Shown piece after piece: positions 1 to 5,167 of a stretch of DNA of 6,311 bases. Origin of the DNA: Bryobacterales bacterium. Lineage in GTDB: Bacteria > Acidobacteriota > Terriglobia > Bryobacterales > Bryobacteraceae. The stretch lies in assembly GCA_009697495.1 (NCBI GenBank), contig SHUN01000182.1, positions 1 to 6,311 on the forward strand, in the 5' to 3' direction. The position numbers and the translations under genes are program-made. How positions within the stretch are numbered: position 1 is the first letter of the stretch; the number at the start of each line of letters is the position of its first letter. The notes under the pieces are model-generated. The model saw nothing but the letters and a program-made list of their open reading frames with translations. It was not told where the DNA came from and ran no database searches.

Positions 1-38
1 CATGGCGCTCTTCGAGATCTGGAACCGGAAACATTGAA

Positions 39-1196
39 TCACCCGCGCGTAACATGAGCCGGCTTGATCTCGGCGACCGACCGCGCCCCGCACTGCTTCA
101 TGGCCAGTTCAAATTCGATGCGGAGCAGATCCAACACCTTTTCCACGCCCGCCTGTCCGAATGCGCCGAGCGCCCATAAATAGGGCCTGCCGATGCCAAC
201 AGCACTCGCGCCGAGTGCAATCGCTTTGACGATATCAGTGCCTCGCCGGATACCGCCATCGACCATCACCGGCATGCGGCCGCGCACCGCGTCGACGACT
301 TCCGGCAGGCAATCGATGGAGGCGCGCCCGCTGTCTTCGGAGCGGCCGCCGTGGTTGGAGACGATCAGTCCGTCAATTCCCTGCTCCGCCGCGATGCGGG
401 CGTCTTCATGCGTGCCGATGCCTTTCAGCACGATCTTCATCTTGGTGATGGCGCGGATGCGGCGCACGGATTCCCAATTGAAATTGGGACTGCGCATCGA
501 AAGGCCGGTGGTGTCGATGCCGTCGAAGGATGGCTTGCGGCCGCTGAACGTCGGCACCGGGTGGCAGGAGGCGCATTGGCGCGAATCGTTAGCGACGGAG
601 CGCTTGGCCGTTTCGGCGTTGCGGTCGCCGACGAGATCCACTGTGATCACGAGAACGGGGCACCCGGCCGCTTCGGCGCGTCGCACGATCCGCTCGCCGA
701 CTTCCCAGCGCGATGTGGGGTAGAGCTGTTGCCAGACGGGCCGACCGGCGGCGCGGGTCACTTCTTCGACGGACACGGTGGCGACGGTGGAAAGGATTTT
801 CAGCGTGGGGCGGCCGTTGGCGGCGCGGGCAACGGCGGATTCGCCATCGGGGTGATAGGCCTTCTGGTTTCCGCAGGGGCAGAGGAAAATGGGCGTCGGC
901 CATTTGACGCCGAAGAGTTCGACGGAGGTGTCGATGCGCGAGACGTCAATCAAACGGCGGGGACGCAGTTGCAGACGGGCGAAGGCTTCCTGATTGGCGC
1001 GGAGAGTACGTTCGTCATCGACGCCGGTGGAGAGATAGCCGAAGTGCGCGGGCGGGATATTTTTTCGCGCCACGGGCTCGAAGTCAAAGACGCTGATGGC
1101 TTGGGCGGGATTGGTGATGAGCGGGGATTCGGCGGCGAAGATTGGGCTGGCCGCGAGGTATTGCAGGAATTTGCGGCGCGCGGTGCGGGTATCCAT
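39..1196 (-). CDS. Tat-exported FMN-dependent alpha-hydroxy-acid oxidase/dehydrogenase with a CxxCH motif
   Basis: This 385-residue protein belongs to the FMN-dependent alpha-hydroxy-acid dehydrogenase family (lactate oxidase/dehydrogenase, glycolate oxidase), which oxidises 2-hydroxy acids to 2-keto acids. The TIM-barrel motifs appear in order: YLSTGVDDE (54-62), PIFLCPCG (102-109), WQQLYP (155-160), VITVD (183-187), VLKGI with Lys258, SNHGGR (280-285) with the likely catalytic His282 and substrate-binding Arg285, and the FMN-phosphate loops DGGIRRG (313-319) and GIGRPYLW (334-341). The N-terminus carries a twin-arginine signal, ARRKFLQ, then a short hydrophobic stretch and a possible cleavage after AQA (31-33), so a periplasmic location is inferred. 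CASCH at 208-212, in the loop after barrel strand 4, matches the c-type haem signature. The gene lies 21 bp downstream of truA on the same strand. The ATG has no clear ribosome binding site. The substrate cannot be told from sequence. Confidence 0.9.
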   Translation of the reverse strand: MDTRTARRKFLQYLAASPIFAAESPLITNPAQAISVFDFEPVARKNIPPAHFGYLSTGVDDERTLRANQEAFARLQLRPRRLIDVSRIDTSVELFGVKWPTPIFLCPCGNQKAYHPDGESAVARAANGRPTLKILSTVATVSVEEVTRAAGRPVWQQLYPTSRWEVGERIVRRAEAAGCPVLVITVDLVGDRNAETAKRSVANDSRQCASCHPVPTFSGRKPSFDGIDTTGLSMRSPNFNWESVRRIRAITKMKIVLKGIGTHEDARIAAEQGIDGLIVSNHGGRSEDSGRASIDCLPEVVDAVRGRMPVMVDGGIRRGTDIVKAIALGASAVGIGRPYLWALGAFGQAGVEKVLDLLRIEFELAMKQCGARSVAEIKPAHVTRG

Positions 1197-1208
1197 GGGA
1201 TTTCGATA

Positions 1209-1217
1209 AATATAGCA
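1209..1217 (-). promoter_or_regulatory. Candidate extended -10 promoter box for the FMN oxidase gene
   Basis: On the minus strand the sequence TGCTATATT lies at 1217-1209, matching an extended -10 element (TGn plus TATATT, five of six to TATAAT). It spans the truA stop-proximal spacer and ends 12 bp before the oxidase ATG, so transcription would start about six bases before the start codon. No good -35 hexamer was found at 16-18 bp. The identical nonamer precedes pyrE. The oxidase may therefore have its own promoter as well as readthrough from truA. Confidence 0.35.
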
Positions 1218-1982
1218 TTACTTGTAAGTAACTTCGACAAGGAAGAGGCCGCAGGGCGGGACGGTGGCGCCGCAATCGGCGCGGGAGCCGCCGGACAGGA
1301 GTTTTTGTAATTCTGTCATCTCCAGGTTGCCTTTTCCAACTTCGATTAGAGTGCCTACCAGATTGCGGACCATGTACTTCAGGAAGCCTGAGCCACGGAC
1401 GCGATAGATGAGTCGCGGACCTTCGCGGACAAGGGTGGATGAAAAGATGGTGCGCACTTTGGAGTAATTGGAATCGTAGCGTTCATCGAATGCGGCGAAG
1501 GCGGAAAAGTCGTGCTCGCCTTCGAAGAGAGGGGCGGCGGCGATCATCTTTTGGTCGTCGAGCGGGTAGGCGTGATGGTGGACGTAGGGGCGTTCAAAGG
1601 GCGAGCAGATTTCGTCGCGAAAAATGCGATATTCGTATAGTTTGGAAACGGCGTCGTGACGGGCGTGAAACTCGGGCGCAACTTCCTCCACGCGGGTGAC
1701 GCGGATGGCGCCGGGCAGCAAATGGTTCATGGCGCGGAGCAGGTTTTCGCAGGGAATGGAGCTGGTGGTGGTGAAGGCGGCCGCCTGCGCGATGGCGTGA
1801 ACGCCGGAGTCGGTGCGGCCGCTGCCCTGCACCAGGATGGGGGTCTTCGAAAGGGCGTAGAAGGCGCGCTGGAGCTCGCTTTGAATCGTCGCCTGGCCGG
1901 GTTGGACCTGCCAGCCGTGGAAGTTGGTGCCGTCGTAGGAAACGGTGATGCGGATACGGCGCGCGGTCTTCTCAGCCGGCAT
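1218..1982 (-). CDS. truA: tRNA pseudouridine(38-40) synthase TruA
   Basis: The 254-residue product matches TruA, which isomerises uridines 38-40 in the tRNA anticodon stem-loop to pseudouridine. The N-terminal repeat starts with the family pattern ITVSYDGTNFHGWQ (residues 12-25). The catalytic aspartate is Asp58 in GSGRTDSGVHA (53-63). The region KLYEYRI (114-120) holds the conserved tyrosine segment. The C-terminal half has FSAFAA followed by RGSGFLKYMVRNLVGTL, and the protein ends with the typical PPCGLFLVEVTY. Length is normal for bacterial TruA. The ATG lies inside the end of pyrE, with an 11-bp overlap and no strong ribosome binding site, which suggests translation coupled to pyrE. Confidence 0.96.
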   Translation of the reverse strand: MPAEKTARRIRITVSYDGTNFHGWQVQPGQATIQSELQRAFYALSKTPILVQGSGRTDSGVHAIAQAAAFTTTSSIPCENLLRAMNHLLPGAIRVTRVEEVAPEFHARHDAVSKLYEYRIFRDEICSPFERPYVHHHAYPLDDQKMIAAAPLFEGEHDFSAFAAFDERYDSNYSKVRTIFSSTLVREGPRLIYRVRGSGFLKYMVRNLVGTLIEVGKGNLEMTELQKLLSGGSRADCGATVPPCGLFLVEVTYK

Positions 1983-2565
1983 TACGGGAGCCTGGCTTCA
2001 CGGCCACGGACCCTTCGCGGCAAAGCGGGCAAAGTTCGGGTGCCCAACTGGTGACGGAGAGCGTCGCCAACGCGGCGCGTGGAACGCCAACGTCGGCGTG
2101 GCCGCCGGAACGGTCGATGATGGAGCCGGCTGCGAGGACTTTGACACCGTAATCGCGCAGCAGGTCGATGACTTCGCGGGTGCTGCCACCGGTGGTGATC
2201 ACGTCTTCGACGACCACGGCGGTCTCGCCGGCGTCGACTTCGAAACCGCGGCGGAGCGTCATTTTACCGGCGGCGTCGCGCTCCGTGAATTGGAATCTGG
2301 CCCCCAGGGAACGGGCGACTTCGTGGCCGATGATTAGGCCGCCAACCGCCGGTGAGGTGACCAGGGGAATGGCCTCTCCGTGACTCATTTCCCGAAAGCG
2401 AATGGCGAGGGCGCGGCCGAGGGCTTCGGCGTGTGCCGGATATTGAAGAACTTTGGCGCATTGGAGGTAGGCAGGACTGTGGAGTCCGCTGGTGAGCCGA
2501 AAATGGCCGTGGAGGTAAGCGCCGGTCTGTTCGAAGACCGGGAGAACGAGGTCAGTGGTGGACAT
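1972..2565 (-). CDS. pyrE: Orotate phosphoribosyltransferase
   Basis: PyrE converts orotate and PRPP to orotidine 5'-monophosphate in de novo pyrimidine synthesis, in the cytoplasm. The chosen start gives 197 residues, normal for the family. An in-frame extension to 2751 adds 62 residues that do not resemble PyrE and run into the opposite promoter region. The diagnostic PRPP-binding motif VVVEDVITTGGST sits at 117-129. HFRLTSGLHSPAY (21-33) is the N-terminal substrate loop, TSPAVGGLIIGHEVA (70-84) follows, and the flexible catalytic loop TERDAAGKMTLRRG lies at 94-107 with Lys101. A CPLC pair near the C-terminus (179-182) is seen in some homologues. It is first in the minus-strand cluster, overlaps truA and is divergent from the tolC-like gene. 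No clear ribosome binding site precedes the ATG. Confidence 0.95.
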   Translation of the reverse strand: MSTTDLVLPVFEQTGAYLHGHFRLTSGLHSPAYLQCAKVLQYPAHAEALGRALAIRFREMSHGEAIPLVTSPAVGGLIIGHEVARSLGARFQFTERDAAGKMTLRRGFEVDAGETAVVVEDVITTGGSTREVIDLLRDYGVKVLAAGSIIDRSGGHADVGVPRAALATLSVTSWAPELCPLCREGSVAVKPGSRNAG

Positions 2566-2574
2566 CCAAAGCCC

Positions 2575-2583
2575 AATATAGCA
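2575..2583 (-). promoter_or_regulatory. Candidate extended -10 promoter box for pyrE-truA
   Basis: The minus strand reads TGCTATATT at 2583-2575, an extended -10 element ending nine bases before the pyrE ATG at 2565. A start about seven bases downstream would leave a leader of only some three bases, consistent with the absence of a Shine-Dalgarno sequence. No convincing -35 hexamer is visible. The same nonamer lies upstream of the FMN oxidase gene, which raises confidence a little. Confidence 0.4.
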
Positions 2584-2641
2584 ATTTGTCCGGGAGCGGA
2601 CGCGGGTAAGCCGGAGATTCCCGAAAGCGGACAAAGAAAGT

Positions 2642-2672
2642 TTGGAATGAGGCTTAAACCCTGCGATATCAT
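2642..2672 (+). promoter_or_regulatory. Weak candidate sigma-70 promoter for the tolC-like gene
   Basis: In the 171-bp divergent region between pyrE and the tolC-like gene, TTGGAA (2642-2647) and TATCAT (2667-2672) each resemble the -35 and -10 consensus, but the spacer is 19 bp, longer than the optimum of 17. The leader to the ATG at 2737 would be about 58 bases. This is the best match in the region and remains a weak one. Confidence 0.25.
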
Positions 2673-2736
2673 AGAGAAATCGTGGAACATTGGGCCTCCA
2701 GCCTGCGTCTGGCTCTGTAACCGGAAACACCTTTGT

Positions 2737-4602
2737 ATGAATGCAAAACAACTCACCAGTCTTCTCTGTTCGATCGTAATCCTGACCCCGGCGATGTCAG
2801 CCCAGAGCCGAACCGGCGTTTCGGGCTGGTGGAATAACATCCGTGAGCCGTATTCGTGGAAGGAAGTGGCGCCGATCCATTTGGGAAATTCGTCGCGGCT
2901 GGATCAGTTGATGCGAGCGGGTAAGCTGTATTTGTCGCTGCAGGACACGATCTCGCTGGCGCTGGAGAACAACCTGGACATTGAGTTGCAGCGCTACGGG
3001 CCGCGGATTTCCGAGGTGGAATTCCAACGGAACAGCGCCGGCGGCGTGGCTCGGATTGGCAGCGGGGGCGGAGTCTCGACGACGACAACCGGCGGCGGCG
3101 GTTCGCAGTTGTTCGTGGTGGCGCCGCAAACGGGGCAAGGGTTGCAGACTTTGAACCTGGATCCGATCCTTACCGGCACCATGGGTTGGGCGCATCAGAC
3201 GCAGCCGCAAACGAGTCCGTTTGTCACCGGCACCAGTTCGCTGATCGCGCAAAGGACGACGGCGAATTACGGAATTTCGAAGAACTTTCTGACGGGTACA
3301 TCGGCGACCATTGGCTTTAACAATAATCTGCTCAACCAGAACTCCGGCCGTAACGACTTTAATCCGTCGAAGTCCGTCAACTCCACGCTGAGCGTTACGC
3401 AGAAGTTGATGGAGGGGTTTGGCCGGGCGGTCAATACGCGGCATATCAAGATTTCGAAGAACAACATTAAGGTTTCCGAGCTGGTGTTTCAGCAACAGGT
3501 AATCACGACTGTTTCCGGGGTCATTTCGCTGTACTGGGATCTGGTGAGCGCGAACGAAGATGTGCGGGTGAAGCTGCAGGCGCTGGCGCTGAACCAGAAG
3601 CTCTACGACGACAACAAGAAACAGGTGGAGATCGGGACATTGGCACCGATCGAAATCATCCGGGCTGAGGCGGAAGTGGCGCGCAGCCAGCAGGACTTGA
3701 CGATTTCGGAGACCAACTTGCTGCAACAGGAAACGGTGTTGAAGAATGCGCTGAGCCGGACTGGTGTGGCGACGCCGGGGCTGTCGGAAGCCCACATCAT
3801 CCCCACCGATAAGATCAGAATGCCGGACATCGAAGCGGTGGAACCGATTCAGGATCTGGTGGGCAAAGCGGCGTCGGGCCGGCCGGAATTGGAGCAATCG
3901 AGAATTAATCTGGAAAGCGCCAGGCTGGGGTTGAAGGGAACGAAGAGCCTGTTGCTGCCGACCGTGGACGCATTCGCCGACTTCCGGCAGTCCGGCCTAT
4001 CCGGCCTGATCAACACGCAGCCAATTCCGAATGCGAATCCTGGCCAGCCATCGTTGGTGCGTAACACTGCCAACATCGACGCGTACTTCCTGGGCGGGTA
4101 CGGAAACGCGCTGGCTCAAGTCCTGCGGCGCAACTTCCCGGATTATAGCGTCGGCGTCAGCTTGAACATCCCTTTGCGCAACCGCGCCGCGCAGGCCGAC
4201 GTCATTCGCGATCAGTTGGGACTGCGGCAAAGCGAAATTCGATTTCAGATGGCGCTGAACCAGGTTCGCGTGGAAGTGCAGAACGCGGTGATCAGCTCGC
4301 AGCAGGCGCGGGCGAGATACCAGACTTCGGTGAAGAATCGCGTGCTGCAGGAGCAGACGTTGGACGCCGAGCAGAAGAAGTACGCGCTGGGCGCGTCGAC
4401 GATCTTCTTTGTGATTCAGGCGCAGCGCGACTTGACTGCGGCGCAGGCTTCGGAAGTCGCGTCGCTGAGTACGTACGCGCGGGCGCGAAACGAGTTGGAA
4501 CGGTCGACGGGCCAAACGCTGACCGCGAATAGTATTCAGATCGACGAGGCGATGAAGGGTTCGGTATCGCGCCCGGCGTCGGCTATTCCCGTCATTCAGT
4601 AA
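2737..4602 (+). CDS. TolC-family outer-membrane efflux protein
   Basis: The 621-residue product is a TolC-like outer-membrane factor, which normally forms a trimeric channel-tunnel for efflux or type I secretion. Residues 1-22 look like a Sec signal peptide ending near MSA/Q. The first tunnel helix LSLQDTISLALENNLDIELQ begins at 67. Two related halves are visible: residues 300-345 (IGTLAPIEIIRAEAEVARSQ and onward) resemble residues 551-592 (LGASTIFFVIQAQRDLTAAQ to ELERSTGQ). Strand-like segments lie at 146-225 and 405-485. Extra length over classical TolC (about 450-490) comes from the N-terminal stretch 23-66, a Gly/Thr-rich loop at 103-123 and a Gln/Asn/Pro-rich loop at about 425-465. The start at 2737 gives the signal peptide; upstream in-frame codons to 2380 are antisense to pyrE. 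A weak GGAAA (2723-2727) precedes it. No adaptor or pump gene is nearby, so the substrate is unknown. Confidence 0.92.
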   Translation: MNAKQLTSLLCSIVILTPAMSAQSRTGVSGWWNNIREPYSWKEVAPIHLGNSSRLDQLMRAGKLYLSLQDTISLALENNLDIELQRYGPRISEVEFQRNSAGGVARIGSGGGVSTTTTGGGGSQLFVVAPQTGQGLQTLNLDPILTGTMGWAHQTQPQTSPFVTGTSSLIAQRTTANYGISKNFLTGTSATIGFNNNLLNQNSGRNDFNPSKSVNSTLSVTQKLMEGFGRAVNTRHIKISKNNIKVSELVFQQQVITTVSGVISLYWDLVSANEDVRVKLQALALNQKLYDDNKKQVEIGTLAPIEIIRAEAEVARSQQDLTISETNLLQQETVLKNALSRTGVATPGLSEAHIIPTDKIRMPDIEAVEPIQDLVGKAASGRPELEQSRINLESARLGLKGTKSLLLPTVDAFADFRQSGLSGLINTQPIPNANPGQPSLVRNTANIDAYFLGGYGNALAQVLRRNFPDYSVGVSLNIPLRNRAAQADVIRDQLGLRQSEIRFQMALNQVRVEVQNAVISSQQARARYQTSVKNRVLQEQTLDAEQKKYALGASTIFFVIQAQRDLTAAQASEVASLSTYARARNELERSTGQTLTANSIQIDEAMKGSVSRPASAIPVIQ

Positions 4603-4619
4603 CGACTCGTCACGAGTCG
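4603..4619. terminator. Short GC-rich hairpin right after the tolC-like stop
   Basis: CGACTCG (4603-4609) and CGAGTCG (4613-4619) form a perfect 7-bp stem with a 3-base loop, starting immediately after the TAA of the tolC-like gene. No run of T follows on either strand, so it is not a standard intrinsic terminator. It may stabilise the mRNA 3' end or aid Rho-dependent termination. Confidence 0.35.
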
Positions 4620-4636
4620 GTCCAGAAGGTGTTACC

Positions 4637-4662
4637 GAACCGCGCGCGTTAGCAAGCGGTTC
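4637..4662. repeat. Inverted repeat, candidate activator site upstream of the sigma-54 promoter
   Basis: GAACCGC (4637-4643) and GCGGTTC (4656-4662) are perfect 7-bp arms around a 12-base spacer. The centre lies about 150 bp upstream of the predicted sigma-54 transcription start near 4800, the range in which sigma-54 enhancer-binding proteins usually bind. The role is inferred from position only; a hairpin in a transcript is the alternative. Confidence 0.4.
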
Positions 4663-4667
4663 AATCC

Positions 4668-4722
4668 GGAAAGAATTCCCAAATTGATGCTTGGGTGTAG
4701 TACCAAAGTGGTAATTCTTCCC
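4668..4722 (-). other. Three-way-junction-like structured element
   Basis: An outer stem pairs 4668-4677 with 4713-4722 and encloses two hairpins: CCCAA/TTGGG (4678-4682 with 4691-4695) and TACCA/TGGTA (4701-4705 with 4709-4713, sharing one base with the outer stem). Read as minus-strand RNA, the outer stem has ten pairs including one G-U (4670/4720), and the first hairpin gains a G-U (4683/4690). Both are A-C mismatches in plus-strand RNA. That asymmetry hints at a minus-strand RNA fold, but no promoter or terminator for one was identified. Confidence 0.3.
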
Positions 4723-4772
4723 CTAACCGTGCGGAGAATCCCTGTTTTGCGAAACTTCGGGGCAAATTGAGT

Positions 4773-4789
4773 TTGGCACGCCAGTTGCT
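4773..4789 (+). promoter_or_regulatory. Sigma-54 (RpoN) promoter
   Basis: TTGGCACGCCAGTTGCT matches the sigma-54 consensus YTGGCACGRNNNTTGCW at every defined position except the purine. The invariant -24 GG (4775-4776) and -12 GC (4787-4788) are exactly ten bases apart. The predicted start is near 4800. Transcription from such promoters needs an AAA+ enhancer-binding activator; no activator gene is in this window. The site lies in an intergenic stretch with no annotated gene immediately downstream, and an intrinsic terminator follows about 225 bp after the predicted start. Confidence 0.75.
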
Positions 4790-4799
4790 TTTAGAGAAG

Positions 4800-5053
4800 C
4801 GTGACGAAACCGGGACGGGCTCAAGAAACGAAGGTTGCTCCTCCAACAAATCCCCTCAGCAGCACACTTCCTTTCCCAATGACCCCTATCGATCCCACCT
4901 TTTCTACCCACCCAACCAATATCTTGAGCCTCCTGCCTGGGTTCGTCAACGGATTATGCAGTTCGATCCGGTTTAGTTAGTTATTGATTTCGTTTCGTTC
5001 CCTCTATTAAGCAGTAAAACCTTCGGGGCTGGCCTAGCCAGCCCCTTTTTTTT
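4800..5053 (+). ncRNA. Predicted sigma-54-dependent orphan RNA, about 250 nt
   Basis: The interval is bounded by the sigma-54 promoter and a perfect intrinsic terminator, both on the plus strand. No recognisable protein lies between them. A frame from GTG 4801 to the TAG at 4978-4980 is open for 59 codons, with an internal ATG at 4879, but it is Pro/Thr/Ser-rich, has no ribosome binding site and fits no family I know. The transcript is pyrimidine-rich in the middle and contains CTCCTCC (4838-4844) and CCTCCT (4929-4934), both complementary to Shine-Dalgarno sequences. A trans-acting regulatory RNA is the preferred reading; a leaderless small mRNA is the alternative. The 5' end is approximate. 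Confidence 0.5.
5025..5053 (+). terminator. Strong intrinsic (Rho-independent) terminator
   Basis: GGGGCTGGC (5025-5033) and GCCAGCCCC (5037-5045) form a perfect 9-bp GC-rich stem around the loop CTA, followed directly by eight T (5046-5053). It ends a plus-strand transcript. The nearest plus-strand promoter is the sigma-54 site at 4773-4789, while the tolC-like stop is over 420 bp upstream. Confidence 0.9.
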
Positions 5054-5063
5054 GCGGGGAGAG

Positions 5064-5079
5064 TGACGAAATTTCGCCA
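5064..5079. promoter_or_regulatory. Operator-like dyad, copy 1
   Basis: TGACGAAATTTCGCCA is a 16-bp dyad with seven of eight symmetric pairs and a perfect 10-bp core CGAAATTTCG. It is 13/16 identical to the second dyad at 5094-5109, with start points exactly 30 bp apart, close to three helical turns. It lies between the terminator and the small gene at 5168. Confidence 0.55.
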
Positions 5080-5091
5080 AGTGACAGGATG

Positions 5092-5111
5092 GATGGCAAA
5101 ATTTTGCCATC
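5092..5111. promoter_or_regulatory. Operator-like dyad, copy 2 (perfect 20-bp palindrome)
   Basis: GATGGCAAAATTTTGCCATC is a perfect 20-bp palindrome whose inner 16 bp match copy 1 in 13 positions. It lies 57-76 bp upstream of the small gene's ATG and includes TTGCCA, a possible -35 hexamer, although no good -10 follows at normal spacing. A homodimeric regulator binding two sites on one DNA face is inferred; the regulator is unknown. Confidence 0.6.
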
Positions 5112-5157
5112 AAGAATTCTTTCAAGTAAACGGCAGCGTGAACGATAAGAGACTATT

Positions 5158-5167
5158 GGAGGTGATC
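5158..5167 (+). promoter_or_regulatory. Ten-base perfect Shine-Dalgarno deciding the start at 5168
   Basis: GGAGGTGATC is complementary over its full length to the 3' end of bacterial 16S rRNA. It directly abuts the ATG at 5168, with five bases between GGAGG and the start codon. It favours this ATG over the in-frame GTG at 5063, which lies inside the dyads. Confidence 0.8.

Noticed and set aside
1..3. Possible ATG of another minus-strand gene at the left edge
   Set aside because: Only the start triplet would be in the window and there is no good ribosome binding site before it, so it cannot be supported.
351..1310. Long plus-strand open frame of 319 codons
   Set aside because: It is antisense to the FMN oxidase gene, is Gly/Asp-rich without motifs, and arises from GC-biased third positions of the real gene.
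23..2729. Shared 11-mer AACCGGAAACA at 23-33 and 2719-2729
   Set aside because: No further similarity around the two copies and no common context; treated as chance.
2380..2736. N-terminal extension of the tolC-like frame
   Set aside because: It overlaps pyrE in antisense and would bury the signal peptide; the ATG at 2737 gives a normal export signal.
2797..3897. Minus-strand open frame of 366 codons
   Set aside because: It lies wholly opposite the tolC-like gene, is Arg/Leu/His-rich and shows no family motif; the opposite strand has a signal peptide and clear TolC repeats.
4661..4911. Two minus-strand frames of 62 codons
   Set aside because: No homology, weak TTG/ATG starts, and they overlap the sigma-54 promoter and structured spacer; the GGAGG there is the complement of the anti-SD motifs.
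4767..4976. Plus-strand frame of 69 codons from a TTG
   Set aside because: The start lies upstream of the predicted sigma-54 transcription start and overlaps the promoter itself; no ribosome binding site and no usable start lies within the transcript until near the end.
5095..5107. Second sigma-54 promoter within the palindrome (GG...GC)
   Set aside because: GG and GC are nine bases apart instead of ten, and the symmetry of the site is better explained as an operator dyad.
4603..5167. tRNA, tmRNA or a known riboswitch in the spacer
   Set aside because: The small junction at 4668-4722 lacks tRNA T-loop and anticodon features, no CCA-type 3' end or tag frame is present, and no riboswitch core that I recognise could be found.
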